Assembly: GCF_900184945.1 (NCBI RefSeq)
Contig: NZ_FXYF01000026.1
Location: 1 to 36,841 of the forward strand
DNA from: Antarctobacter aquimaris
GTDB lineage: Bacteria > Pseudomonadota > Alphaproteobacteria > Rhodobacterales > Rhodobacteraceae
Direction of reading: 5' to 3'
Length of the DNA: 36,841 nt
A program made the position numbers and the translations under genes. The notes below the pieces were generated by a model. The model saw only the letters and a list, made by a program, of their open reading frames with translations, searched no databases and was not told where the DNA came from. This document shows, one piece after another, positions 1 to 8,450 of the stretch. The number at the start of each line of letters is the position of its first letter. Position 1 is the stretch's first letter.

Positions 1-202
1 CGCTGGCGTCCGCGGCCGGCCGGAACGAGTTCGGGTCCGAGACGCGGGTGCACATCTTCGACGATGACGGCACCTACCTGCAGACGATCAATTTCCACAC
101 CTCGTGCTCGGCGCCGATCGCCATCGGCGACCAGTACGGCTCGGTCAGCCTGGTCGGCGGCGCGCTGCTCGACAAGGGGACCGGCGGGCTGATCGAATAC
201 GG
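1..202 (+). repeat. Direct repeat, copy 1 (cut by window edge)
   Basis: Bases 1-202 are identical to 790-991, an in-frame offset of 789 bp (263 codons). The copy starts at the window edge, so the true repeat may be longer. It encodes a segment with HTSCSAPIAIGDQYG in the adhesin-like protein. Confidence 0.95.
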
Positions 203-3200
203 GGTCTCCTCGGGGCCCGGCGATGCCGGGGTCACCTATGCGATCGTCGGCGGCGCCGACGCGGCGCTGTTCCAGGTCGATCCCGCGACCGGCGAGGTGT
301 CCTTCATCAACGCGCCGGATTACGAGAACCCGCTGGATGACGGCGCGGACAATACCTACGACGTGATCGTGCGCTGCACCAAGGAAGACGGCAGCTTCGA
401 AGACACGCCGCTCGAGGTCTGCATCGAGGATGATCCGACGGATGACCCGATCTGCATAGATGAAAACACGACACCTGTCGTCGATCTGAACGTCACGGTC
501 GAATGCGAAGAGCCGAAGGACCTGGGCCTTGACCTATGCATGGAGCGGGACGCGCTGCGGGACGCCGGGGTCGACGCGGGCAAGTTCGCCGCGGTGACCC
601 TGCGGCTGGGCGACATGCTGACGACCACCTCGAGCACCGACCAGAACGGCAAGCTGGACGTGGGCGCGGTTCAGCCCGGGGACGACGGTGACGGCATCTA
701 CCACATTCGCGTTTCGAACAAGGACAACCCCAACGACACCAGCGAGATCTATTTCGACGGCACGGTGGCGGCCGGCGACAGCTTCACGGCGCTGGCGTCC
801 GCGGCCGGCCGGAACGAGTTCGGGTCCGAGACGCGGGTGCACATCTTCGACGATGACGGCACCTACCTGCAGACGATCAATTTCCACACCTCGTGCTCGG
901 CGCCGATCGCCATCGGCGACCAGTACGGCTCGGTCAGCCTGGTCGGCGGCGCGCTGCTCGACAAGGGGACCGGCGGGCTGATCGAATACGGCGGCACCTT
1001 CGCAGCGGAGGCCAACGAACCGGATATCGTTTACGCCATCGTCGGTGGCGCCGACGCAGCGCTGTTTCGGGTCGATGCTGCGACCGGAGAAGTGTCCTTC
1101 ATCGATCCGCCGGACTATGAAAACCCGTTGGACGAAGACAGGGACAATACTTACGACGTGATCGTGCGGGCAACTTCCCTATCCGATCCTGACTGCGTGA
1201 CCGAGACACCGATCGCGATCTGTGTCGAGGACGTGCCAGAAGCCGGGTCCCTCTCAGGCAGGTACTGGTGCGACGACAATCGCGACGGTCTCGACAATGA
1301 CAACGAACCGGGCGTTCAGGGTGTTCACGTGGCTTTGCTGGATTCTGCCGGCAATCCTGCGACCGATTTTGACGGAAATCCGGTCCCGAGCACATTGACC
1401 GCCCCGGACGGCTCATACAGCTTTGGCAATCTCGCTCCGGGCACCTATTCGGTGAAATTTACCGATACCGTGTCGGGCAAGGAACTGACGACCCAAAACG
1501 TGGATGGAGACGTCTCCGACGACATTGACTCGGACGCTTTTGATCTTGGCGGCGGGATGAGCCAGATTGACGGGATCGTGGTTGTCGCCGAGCAGGACAC
1601 CCCGGACAATGACGCAGGAGTCGTGAAACCTCTTGGCGCTCTCGGGGACAGGGTCTGGTTCGACACCGACCGCGACGGTGTGCAGGACGACGGTGAAACC
1701 GGGGTCGCGGATGTCACGGTCACCCTGACTGGCGCAGGCGACGACGGCGTCTTCGGCACCGGCGACGACATCACCGCCATCCGGGTCACGGACGGCAACG
1801 GCAATTACCTCTTCGAGGACCTAGAAGCGGGGGACTACAAGGTCACCTTCTCGGATCTGCCCGCCGGATATGTGTTCACCACGTTGGATGCTGGTCCGGA
1901 CGATGCCATCGACAGCGACGCCGGTGCCGGGGGAATGACCGCGACCGTCAGCCTGGCCCTGGGTGACATCAACCTCACGGTCGATGCGGGAATCGTCGAT
2001 CCCGGCACGGCGTCGCTCGCGGGGCGCTACTTCTGCGACGAAAACGACAATGACATCGATGACGGCGAACCCGGCGTGCCTGGTGTCACCGTGACACTGC
2101 GCACCGCGGGTGGCGCGTTGGTAAGTGTCACGACAACTGCGCCGGACGGCTCATACGAGTTCACGGGGCTGGTGGCGGGTGACTATGTCGTCACCTTCGC
2201 CGCCGACCCCACCGGCAAAACGTTCGTGACGCCGAACGTGGGCACCGATGACACGGTCGATAGCGACGGGGTGCTGAACTCCGATGGCACCGCCTCCACG
2301 GGGATCATCTCGCTGGCAATCGGCGCGCGGTCGGATGACAACGATGTTGGCGTGGAATACCCTAACAGCCCGCCCGAAGCCACGCCGGACACGGGCAAGG
2401 GCTGCGCTGACACAGAGATCCGGGTCGATCTGGCCGACAACATCTCCGACCCCGACGGCGATCCGGTCACCATCACCGCGGTCGATGGGGTCGCCCTGAC
2501 CGATGGCGGTCCGGCGATCGACGTGGGTGGCGTTCTGGTCCGGCTCGAGGGTACGGAACTGGTCTTCGACGGCGAAACGGCCTTTGCCTCGCTCGACATC
2601 GGAGAGGAAGACACGGCCAGCTTCAGCTACACGATCGAAGACGGCAATGGCGGGTTGGCAACCTCCATGATCGATGTGACGTTCTGCGGTGATGCCAACT
2701 CGGTCGAAGCCTTGTGCGGCAGTCTGCCGGATGGCGAGATCACCTATCGGGTTCAATCGTCTAACATCGTTCTGCCGGTCGAAGACTATGCGTTCAACGT
2801 GCAGTTCGTTTCGACGGGTGATGCCCGCTTCGATGGCTCTACCTATTTTCAAGCGTATTGCCTTGACCGCGGTACGCCAGTGGGCAGGGCCGAAAGCTTT
2901 GGCAGCGCGCCACTTAACAGCGCCACCATGCTCTGTGCAAGCGATCCCGGGGCTGTGGCGGTCCTGTCGGGCCAGATCTCGGCCTACAATGGCAATGCGG
3001 CGGTCGACAATCTGGACATGGTGAGCTGGATCCTCAACCAGGATTTCGAGAACAGCGGCTATACCGGCTGGGAAGTCCAGCGGGCCATCTGGGAACTGAT
3101 GGACAGCGATGATCTCCAGTTCCTCGATGGAGTGGATCCAGGATTCGGCAGCGATGCCAAGGTACAGGAAATCCTCGATGCGGCGGCTGTTGATGCAAGC

Positions 3201-3365
3201 CTTGGCGGTGGAGAGGGCTTTGTTGCCGGCGTCGGCGATGTCGTTGGCATATTGCTCGATCCGGGCGACTCGGATCCGGCGAACAAGCAACCCTTCATCG
3301 TTGCAGTGGATTGGGAAGATATCGATTGTCTGTGCACCGATAATAGCGGGATGATCTTCCTCTAA
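1..3365 (+). CDS. Large secreted adhesin-like repeat protein, C-terminal part (5' end outside window)
   Basis: The reading frame is open from base 3 with no true start; GTG at 48 lies inside a repeat also found downstream, so the gene begins before the window. Visible order: two cadherin-like repeats (about 237-430 and 1032-1230, each with a GADAALF..D.ATGEVSF core and PDYENPLD), three SdrD B-like domains (about 1245-1625, 1632-2000, 2010-2355; each has an acidic D/N-rich turn, PDGSY or NGNY, and GTYSVKF or GDYKVTF-like ends), one Ig/cadherin-like domain (about 2370-2690), and a C-terminal domain (about 2700-3365). The last domain carries AYCLDRG (Cys codon 2859-2861) and VQRAIWEL (Gln codon 3078-3080), which resemble the Cys and Gln motifs of bacterial thioester domains. 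The protein is acidic and cysteine-containing, with no C-terminal membrane anchor. It probably acts outside the cell in adhesion. Two hairpins follow the stop, then the VPEID-CTERM gene. The domain calls are by eye; the thioester call is inference. Confidence 0.8.
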   Translation, partial: LASAAGRNEFGSETRVHIFDDDGTYLQTINFHTSCSAPIAIGDQYGSVSLVGGALLDKGTGGLIEYGVSSGPGDAGVTYAIVGGADAALFQVDPATGEVSFINAPDYENPLDDGADNTYDVIVRCTKEDGSFEDTPLEVCIEDDPTDDPICIDENTTPVVDLNVTVECEEPKDLGLDLCMERDALRDAGVDAGKFAAVTLRLGDMLTTTSSTDQNGKLDVGAVQPGDDGDGIYHIRVSNKDNPNDTSEIYFDGTVAAGDSFTALASAAGRNEFGSETRVHIFDDDGTYLQTINFHTSCSAPIAIGDQYGSVSLVGGALLDKGTGGLIEYGGTFAAEANEPDIVYAIVGGADAALFRVDAATGEVSFIDPPDYENPLDEDRDNTYDVIVRATSLSDPDCVTETPIAICVEDVPEAGSLSGRYWCDDNRDGLDNDNEPGVQGVHVALLDSAGNPATDFDGNPVPSTLTAPDGSYSFGNLAPGTYSVKFTDTVSGKELTTQNVDGDVSDDIDSDAFDLGGGMSQIDGIVVVAEQDTPDNDAGVVKPLGALGDRVWFDTDRDGVQDDGETGVADVTVTLTGAGDDGVFGTGDDITAIRVTDGNGNYLFEDLEAGDYKVTFSDLPAGYVFTTLDAGPDDAIDSDAGAGGMTATVSLALGDINLTVDAGIVDPGTASLAGRYFCDENDNDIDDGEPGVPGVTVTLRTAGGALVSVTTTAPDGSYEFTGLVAGDYVVTFAADPTGKTFVTPNVGTDDTVDSDGVLNSDGTASTGIISLAIGARSDDNDVGVEYPNSPPEATPDTGKGCADTEIRVDLADNISDPDGDPVTITAVDGVALTDGGPAIDVGGVLVRLEGTELVFDGETAFASLDIGEEDTASFSYTIEDGNGGLATSMIDVTFCGDANSVEALCGSLPDGEITYRVQSSNIVLPVEDYAFNVQFVSTGDARFDGSTYFQAYCLDRGTPVGRAESFGSAPLNSATMLCASDPGAVAVLSGQISAYNGNAAVDNLDMVSWILNQDFENSGYTGWEVQRAIWELMDSDDLQFLDGVDPGFGSDAKVQEILDAAAVDASLGGGEGFVAGVGDVVGILLDPGDSDPANKQPFIVAVDWEDIDCLCTDNSGMIFL
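790..991 (+). repeat. Direct repeat, copy 2
   Basis: This is a perfect copy of bases 1-202. After base 991 the copies diverge but stay similar at protein level through the cadherin-like segment. Perfect DNA identity against looser identity nearby suggests recent duplication or gene conversion of one module. Confidence 0.95.
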
Positions 3366-3370
3366 GGAAC

Positions 3371-3425
3371 GGGTCCCGATTGCGGGACCCTCACGACGAT
3401 TGCCGCCCGGGGCTCGGGCGGCAAT
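3371..3425 (+). terminator. Two tandem hairpins after the adhesin-like gene
   Basis: Hairpin 1 pairs GGGTCCC (3371-3377) with GGGACCC (3384-3390). Hairpin 2 pairs ATTGCCGCCC (3399-3408) with GGGCGGCAAT (3416-3425). Neither has a T-run, so they may be transcript-end or processing structures rather than classical intrinsic terminators. Confidence 0.5.
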
Positions 3426-3512
3426 CCAGGCGGAGCCCCCGCCGACAGGTCTGGCCTGAATTATCAACGGCAACTGACAGACCTGAAATGATTGTTCTGC
3501 AAGGAGAACGCT

Positions 3513-3701
3513 ATGAAGAAACTGGCAATTGCATTGGCGGCTCTGGTCGCTTCTGCCAATTTCGCGGCCGCTGCCTGCGGCGGCGTTGGCGAACCGGCCT
3601 GCGTTGTGCCGGAAATCAGCGCTCTGGAAGGCACAGCAGCGATTGCAGCGCTGGCCGCCGTCGTGCTGCTGGTCTGGGAGCGCCGCCGTCGCGCGGCCTA
3701 G
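3513..3701 (+). CDS. Small VPEID-CTERM sorting-signal protein (exosortase E substrate)
   Basis: A 62-aa protein. ATG 3513 is chosen because AAGGAGAA (3501-3508) sits just upstream; the TTG-started extension lacks such a site. Residues 1-21 form a Sec signal peptide (MKKLAIALAALVASANFAAA). VPEIS (residues 32-36), a hydrophobic helix (about 42-56) and a C-terminal WERRRRAA form the tripartite signal of the VPEID-CTERM family. The cognate exosortase E gene lies directly downstream. If both the signal peptide and the sorting tail are removed, only about a dozen residues remain, including Cys22 and Cys30. It may be a tiny anchored peptide or a partner for another surface protein. A lipobox reading around Cys22 is possible but weak, since position -3 is Ala. 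Family assignment is strong; function is unknown. Confidence 0.88.
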   Translation: MKKLAIALAALVASANFAAAACGGVGEPACVVPEISALEGTAAIAALAAVVLLVWERRRRAA

Positions 3702-3717
3702 ACGCAAATAAAAACGG

Positions 3718-3749
3718 AACAGGCCCGCATTTCCATAGGCGGGCCTGTT
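3718..3749 (+). terminator. Strong hairpin between the VPEID-CTERM gene and exosortase E
   Basis: AACAGGCCCGC (3718-3728) pairs perfectly with GCGGGCCTGTT (3739-3749) around a 10-nt loop, followed by only a short T stretch. It ends 24 bp before the exosortase ATG. It could terminate or attenuate transcription, giving more substrate than enzyme. Confidence 0.7.
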
Positions 3750-3773
3750 TCAAACCAATTGCCGAGAGCTGCC

Positions 3774-5390
3774 ATGACTTCTGCCTCCACTGCGCTCGCC
3801 GCGCCTGTTTTGTCACGCGCGCGGATACTTGGTCTGGCGCTGCTGCTTGTGGCGGAATTCGGGTTGTTGGGCGCGATCTTCAAACATTTCATACCCTTTG
3901 AATGCAGAGCCAACTGGCCAAGGTCACTGTGCGAAAGTGCCGATGATGTGTTGATCTCGGGCTATGGTGCGCTTGGTGCGGTGGCGCTCTTTGTCATGCT
4001 CCTTCCAGGTGCTTTCAGCCACCTGGCCGAGGGCCAGGAATCCAGGCTCCGGCCGCTTCTCCTGAACATTTCGGGTGTCGGATTGGCGCTTCTGCCCGTC
4101 CTGGTGTTGCGCGAGGGGACAGGTGCCGCATGGATGGCCGCGACTTTTTTCGTTTGGGCGCTTGCCTTGCCGATGATCCTGGCGGGGGCAATGTTCGTGC
4201 TGGCGCCGCCGTCTGCCTGGCGTGCCTTTCTCGCCGTACATGGAGTGGCGCTGGCGCTCTGTCTCCTGGCCGGCGCGTCGATGCCGTTACTTGCGCTGCG
4301 CCTGCAGCCGCTCTGGTCACTGGACGGTCTGAGCGACGCGACCTTTGCGGCCGTGGCTTGGGTACTCGAGACAGTTGGCTATGCAGTCGAAACCTGGCCA
4401 GAGGAAAAAATCATCGCTGCGGGGGGGTTCTCGGTCTTTATCGACAAACCCTGTTCCGGAATCGAGGGGATCGTTCTGGTGACGCTCTTCGTCACACTTT
4501 ACCTGGCGCTTTTCCGGCAGAGCCTGCGCTTTCCTCTCGTGCTGATCCTCTATCCGCTCGGGTTGGCCGCCTCGGCGGCCTTCAATGTGCTGCGCATAGC
4601 AATCCTGCTCATGATCGGGATCGAAGGGAATCCCGAGCTTGCCGTGGGTGGTTTCCATTCCCATGCCGGATGGGTTGCCTTTACAATCGTCGCCCTTGGA
4701 ATCGTTGCTATGGCCGAGACCGTGCCCCAACTCAAGCGAAAGGCTCGTGCTGTCGGACCCTCTGCTGAGCGCGTCGCAACTCCACCGCTGTGGCAGGATC
4801 CTGTCGCCGCACGCATTCTGCCATTCGCCGTTTTCATGCTGAGCGCGCTTGTGGTGTCGATCGCCTCGCAAACACCGGACTTGCTTTACCCGCTGCGGAT
4901 GATGGCCGTGGCAATTGTGGTGGTGCCGTTCTGGTCAATCTACCGGGCGCTGCCTTGGCGGCTCGATCCGTTGGCCCTTGCTGCGGGAGCGTTCATCGGC
5001 GTGTTCTGGATCGCGATCCCGACCACTGGTGACACTGCTCCGGCAACAGGTACGCTGGCCGGCGGGGCACTGGTTCTTTGGTATGCCCTGCGCGGGATCG
5101 GTACAGTAGTCTTTGTCCCGCTTCTCGAGGAGCTATTCTTTCGTGACTACCTCGAAAGTCGCCTACGGCGACGATCCGGCTTTGCTTGGACGGTGGGGGC
5201 GATGTTGGTTTCGGCAACGCTCTTCGCTGCGCTGCACTCCCGCTGGGCCGAAGCGTTCGCCGCGGCGCTGATCCTGTCAGCCGTAGCTCGGCGGAGAGAA
5301 AATATCACCGATGCTATCCTTGCCCATGCGGTTGCCAACGCCGTAGTCTTTGCTGCAGCAGTCGGGGCCGGCAATTTCGCTCTTATCTAG
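3774..5390 (+). CDS. xrtE: Exosortase E/CPBP-family protease fusion, VPEID-CTERM system
   Basis: A 538-aa polytopic membrane protein. ATG 3774 is preferred (GAGAG at 3764-3768); a TTG 15 bp upstream is an alternative. The first half has the exosortase catalytic set: Cys227 in DKPCSGIEGI, Arg274 in NVLRIAIL, and His295 in FHSHAGW. The second half has CPBP (CAAX protease and bacteriocin-processing) motifs: E452-E453-x3-R457 in EELFFR, F484-x3-H488, and H518-x3-N522. This two-domain layout matches the exosortase E/protease family described for VPEID-CTERM systems. It acts in the inner membrane, where the Cys domain should cleave and transfer sorting-tail proteins. The role of the glutamyl/metal-type protease half is not known to me. 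The small VPEID-CTERM gene just upstream is the obvious substrate. Key residues of both domains are intact, so the protein is probably active. Confidence 0.9.
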   Translation: MTSASTALAAPVLSRARILGLALLLVAEFGLLGAIFKHFIPFECRANWPRSLCESADDVLISGYGALGAVALFVMLLPGAFSHLAEGQESRLRPLLLNISGVGLALLPVLVLREGTGAAWMAATFFVWALALPMILAGAMFVLAPPSAWRAFLAVHGVALALCLLAGASMPLLALRLQPLWSLDGLSDATFAAVAWVLETVGYAVETWPEEKIIAAGGFSVFIDKPCSGIEGIVLVTLFVTLYLALFRQSLRFPLVLILYPLGLAASAAFNVLRIAILLMIGIEGNPELAVGGFHSHAGWVAFTIVALGIVAMAETVPQLKRKARAVGPSAERVATPPLWQDPVAARILPFAVFMLSALVVSIASQTPDLLYPLRMMAVAIVVVPFWSIYRALPWRLDPLALAAGAFIGVFWIAIPTTGDTAPATGTLAGGALVLWYALRGIGTVVFVPLLEELFFRDYLESRLRRRSGFAWTVGAMLVSATLFAALHSRWAEAFAAALILSAVARRRENITDAILAHAVANAVVFAAAVGAGNFALI

Positions 5391-5742
5391 ACAAGACTGC
5401 GGTATTGGCGGCGTGCGACGGGTGCGAGTTTGAGCGGGCTTGATATCGACGAGCGACTTCTGTGGTGCTGCCCGTTGTGCAAAGGCGTCTGGCTTTTGGC
5501 CTGATGTTCGAGTGCAGTCTCATGTCAGGCGTGTCCATGTGGCATGTTCTAGCAACTGTATCTTTCAGTGTGTGGAGGGCACCCCTTTTTGCCGACTCCG
5601 GCAAAGGGCATTTGCGAGGATGACGAGCTTTCGGGCGATGGCCGTGATGATGACCAACATGGCGAACAGCAGGTCAGGGCCGGCCGCGAGGTGCCGGCCC
5701 GGCTTTTCAGAGCTCCACCGCCTCGGCGATGTTAGGCGCGTC
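5391..5742. other. Intergenic, decayed DNA
   Basis: No intact gene. The only recognisable piece is a minus-strand frame at 5565-5680. A GC-rich inverted repeat, GGGCCGGCC/GGTGCCGGCCC-like, lies near 5677-5702. Confidence 0.5.
5565..5680 (-). pseudogene. Possible transposase C-terminal remnant
   Basis: The minus-strand translation FAMLVIITAIARKLVILANA ends about 16 residues later. The RKL..LANAL pattern resembles the extreme C-terminus of IS110-type transposases. The piece is too short to be certain and has no start or DDE/DEDD core. Confidence 0.35.
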
Positions 5743-6205
5743 TTAGAGCTCGGCGCCGAGGTAGCGTACCCCGCTCTGCCCTGAGCTGGGGTCGTTGTCG
5801 GTGTATGTGGTGGATGGGGACAGTTGAGCGTTGACCCCACCGTCGAACGCCATGACGTGGTCAGCGTTGCCGCCGATGTTCAGGTCGATGATCCTGACCT
5901 GCGTGGCGCCACCGTTGTCGGCCAGCGTGTAGTCCCAGGCATACCCATTGGGTTTAGCAGGATCTCTTATCCGACGAGGGACGGATCGCTGGAGGCGACG
6001 ATGGTTTGCTGGCCGTTGGTATCCTCGAACGAACCGGTAGCCGCGCCCAGCCAGCTGCCGTTATCCTCGATCGTGATAGAGATCAGGTTGATCACCGTGT
6101 CGGTTGTCGTGTTGCCATTGAAATCGACCGCGGTGAAATCGGTCTTGGCGTGTATGACGAAATTCCACAGGCCATGTGTCGGAGATTGCAGTGCGAACCG
6201 CTAAT
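5743..6205 (-). pseudogene. Frameshifted remnant of a secreted/repeat-type protein
   Basis: Two protein-like segments lie on the minus strand in different frames. The upstream one (about 6200 down to 5967) includes TVINLISITIEDNGSWLGA and ends SSDPSLVG-stop. The downstream one (about 5949 to the stop at 5743-5745) includes YAWDYTLADNGGATQVRIID and ends SGVRYLGAEL-stop. The break near 5950-5967 looks like a frameshift or small deletion. Codon use and the D/N/G/T-rich composition are those of an extracellular protein. No start codon is visible upstream. The family is not recognised. It lies between the exosortase and the Hint-domain gene. Confidence 0.6.
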
Positions 6206-6465
6206 TTCTGGTCAAAGACCCGGGCCACGAACGCCCAGAACGCGAAGCGAGCCGCTGTTCGGCCAGAATACGACAATCGGTGTTCCAGGTGCGCGGATCG
6301 TGAGCAGTTCTAACTTACATCGCCCGGGTAGAACGAGGCGCCTCCTTTGCACTTGCACCTTTGCGCGCTGATCCGCTGCACCGTCGAAAATCATCTGCTA
6401 TGCGGCAGCATATGCGGTCATTCAGGCTGCAGCAGATCCAAAACCACGAATGGCTGAATGCCGGT
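6206..6465. other. Intergenic, nothing recognised
   Basis: No coding segment with consistent codon use is visible. It lies downstream of the Hint-domain gene and upstream (minus strand) of the broken secreted-protein remnant. I see no terminator with a clear T-run. Confidence 0.4.
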
Positions 6466-7860
6466 TCAGACGGCCGATGCCCCGGCCGCGTGGGAGTGGT
6501 CTGTCACGGGATGGCACAGGCTTTTGCCGTTCTTCCGGCTGCGCGCGACCAATTGTTCGATCAGCGAGCATTTCCGGATGATTGGCCGCGCGGTGACCTG
6601 GGGGCTGTCCAGTGCCGCGTGGGCAAGGAGCGGCGCGACTTCGGCCATTTCTCCGAGTTTCGCGAGGGTTTCCAGCGATTCCGGTGCCAGCAACATGCTT
6701 TCGGTCTCGGCGCCGTCGGCTTCCAGTATTTCGTGGTCGTCGAATACGAGGTGGAAAAAACTGAAATCGGCGGTGGGCGGCGCGATCTCGATCCCTTCCG
6801 CGCAGACCAGCTTTTTCGCGGCCACCAGGATTTCCGGGGCGTCGAACATGCGCTGGACAATCGGCGAGCGCAGCAGAATCCGGTGTTGCTGCGAGACATA
6901 GAGATCGCGCATCGGCAGCGTCGGTCCCAGCGCCCCGGCGCGAATACGGACCGGACGAACACGTTCGTCCTCGTTCTGGGTGGCCGCGTCGACCGGATAG
7001 CCGCCGATCCAGCGCAGGCGGCGAAAGCCGTGATCGCGTGTCCAGATGAGGTCGCCCGGTGTCAGGGACTCGACGAGGCGGTAACCACTGAAGGTGCGGA
7101 TGGCGGTGCCGTTGCGAAAGCAGATGACCGTGTGGGTTGCGAAGTTTTGCGAGGTCGATGTCCCGTCCTGGGTTTCGTAGACATCGCTGCCGCCGCTGCC
7201 GCCATCTATCGTGGTGACATTTTCGTTGGTACCGGTCCGAACATAGTCATCGCCACTGCCCGCGATGATCTTATTGCCGGTGGCGTTGTCGTCCATCCAG
7301 ATCGTGTCGCCGCCGCTTTCTGTATCGATCTGGTTGAAAGAGGCGTTATCGCCGAACGTAATGGTGTCAGCATTGCTGCCGGTCTTGATATTGACGAACG
7401 TGGCGTTGTCGCCGGCGGTGATCACGTCTTCGCCGCCTGTGGTGTTCCAGTCGCCGGTGGCGGTGAAATCGTTGCCCAGGGTAATCACGTCGCCGCCGGT
7501 TCCCGATCCGTCCAGCTTGTTGAGGCTGGCACCGTTGCCGGCGTTGAGCGTCAGGCCCTCGGACGCGATTGCGTCGATGTCCACGTCGCTCAGGTCGACA
7601 TTGTCGGCGATGGTGACGGTCGGCGTCAGGTCCGACCCAATTTTGACTTTCAGGCTCGAGATCGGATCGGTGACGGTGTCGTTGAAGACAATATCGAAGT
7701 CATGGGGGCCGCCGCCCGAAGATATGAAATTGACGTCGGCATCAGCAGTGGCATCGAAGATGAAGACATCGCCGGGGTTGACAGTGATCGTCGACCCGGC
7801 ATTCACCTCGCCAGGGTCGAGGGGCGTTTTGCTTGCAGCAACGATCGTGTAGGTGGCCAT
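6466..7860 (-). CDS. Hint (Hedgehog/intein)-domain protein with RTX-like N-terminal repeats
   Basis: A 464-aa protein from ATG 7860 (MATYTIVAASKTP). A TTG 36 bp upstream would add a poor leader, so ATG is preferred, although no good ribosome site is visible. Residues about 60-240 contain loose repeats such as GGDVITLG, GGEDVITAGD, SNADTITFGD and GSGDDYVRTG, which resemble calcium-binding RTX nonapeptides. Residues about 245-400 match the Hint domain common in Rhodobacterales: HTVICFRNGTAI with the first Cys, VESLTPGDLIWTRDHG, LRWIGG, and LYVSQQHRILL. Such proteins lack a Sec signal and are usually thought to leave by type I secretion; the Hint part may self-cleave. I infer secretion; no transporter is encoded nearby. 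It is orientated against the exosortase locus. Confidence 0.82.
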   Translation of the reverse strand: MATYTIVAASKTPLDPGEVNAGSTITVNPGDVFIFDATADADVNFISSGGGPHDFDIVFNDTVTDPISSLKVKIGSDLTPTVTIADNVDLSDVDIDAIASEGLTLNAGNGASLNKLDGSGTGGDVITLGNDFTATGDWNTTGGEDVITAGDNATFVNIKTGSNADTITFGDNASFNQIDTESGGDTIWMDDNATGNKIIAGSGDDYVRTGTNENVTTIDGGSGGSDVYETQDGTSTSQNFATHTVICFRNGTAIRTFSGYRLVESLTPGDLIWTRDHGFRRLRWIGGYPVDAATQNEDERVRPVRIRAGALGPTLPMRDLYVSQQHRILLRSPIVQRMFDAPEILVAAKKLVCAEGIEIAPPTADFSFFHLVFDDHEILEADGAETESMLLAPESLETLAKLGEMAEVAPLLAHAALDSPQVTARPIIRKCSLIEQLVARSRKNGKSLCHPVTDHSHAAGASAV

Positions 7861-8014
7861 GGGGAAACTCAATATTTTTCCCAGACTACTGCCCAAAAAA
7901 AAACGAAAGCCTAACAGCTGGCCGAATTCCGGGGTCCGTTCAGCCTTCGTCGCGATCTTGGGGCCGTTATTCAGAGGGAAACGGGCCGGGACGCTGCCCG
8001 ATCATCGACGCACT

Positions 8015-8330
8015 TCACCTATCCAAAGGCCAAGCGCCCATCCGCGCTGCCTTCCATGGCCCGACCACGATCTCGGGCTGGCGGAACACTGCACGGAGCT
8101 GGTCATTGACGGCGGCATCGATCTCGCCTGCTGGCACACGACCCACGGGACACGATCCGGCGCCATGCTTCAGCACAGTCTGGCTGACATTATAGCGGTA
8201 AAGCTTGCAGCCCTTGCGCGTGTGGGTCGGCGAGAACGCCGCACCATCCGGACCGTAGAGCAACCCTTGGAGCAGCGCGGGCGTATCGGCTCGGGTGGCT
8301 GGAGAAGGACGATGCCGGGTCCGACCGACC
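8015..8330 (-). pseudogene. Serine recombinase C-terminal fragment
   Basis: The minus-strand translation has LLQGLLYGPDGAAFSPTHTR, KGCKLYRYNVSQ, GSCPVGRVPAGEID and DQLRAVFRQPEIV, the zinc-ribbon and following region of large serine recombinases. The Cys pairs appear incomplete. The catalytic N-terminus is absent, and the frame runs into unrelated sequence (WPLDR-stop) after WKAARM. It is a relic of a resolvase-type element, truncated at both ends. Confidence 0.65.
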
Positions 8331-8450
8331 AGCAGATCGGCACCGGCGATAGCGCGCAGACGGTGTTCCAGCTGATGAAGGCCTATGCCTCTGGTGCACA
8401 CGCTTGGTCACGGACCATCGCCGAGCGCGGCGTCGAAGGTCAGCGCCTCG

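Noticed and set aside
3492-3512. TTG-started seven-residue extension of the VPEID-CTERM protein
   Set aside because: The AAGGAGAA ribosome site lies inside this extension and fits ATG 3513.
2151-3707. 518-aa minus-strand frame antisense to the adhesin-like gene and VPEID gene
   Set aside because: The plus strand carries clear domains and ribosome sites; the antisense translation has no recognisable domain.
3380-3901. 173-aa plus-strand frame across the VPEID gene and hairpins
   Set aside because: It overlaps the VPEID-CTERM gene in another frame and reads through a strong hairpin; no motif.
6361-7914. 517-aa plus-strand frame over the Hint-domain gene
   Set aside because: The minus strand has the Hint motifs and RTX-like repeats; the plus frame is a mirror of them.
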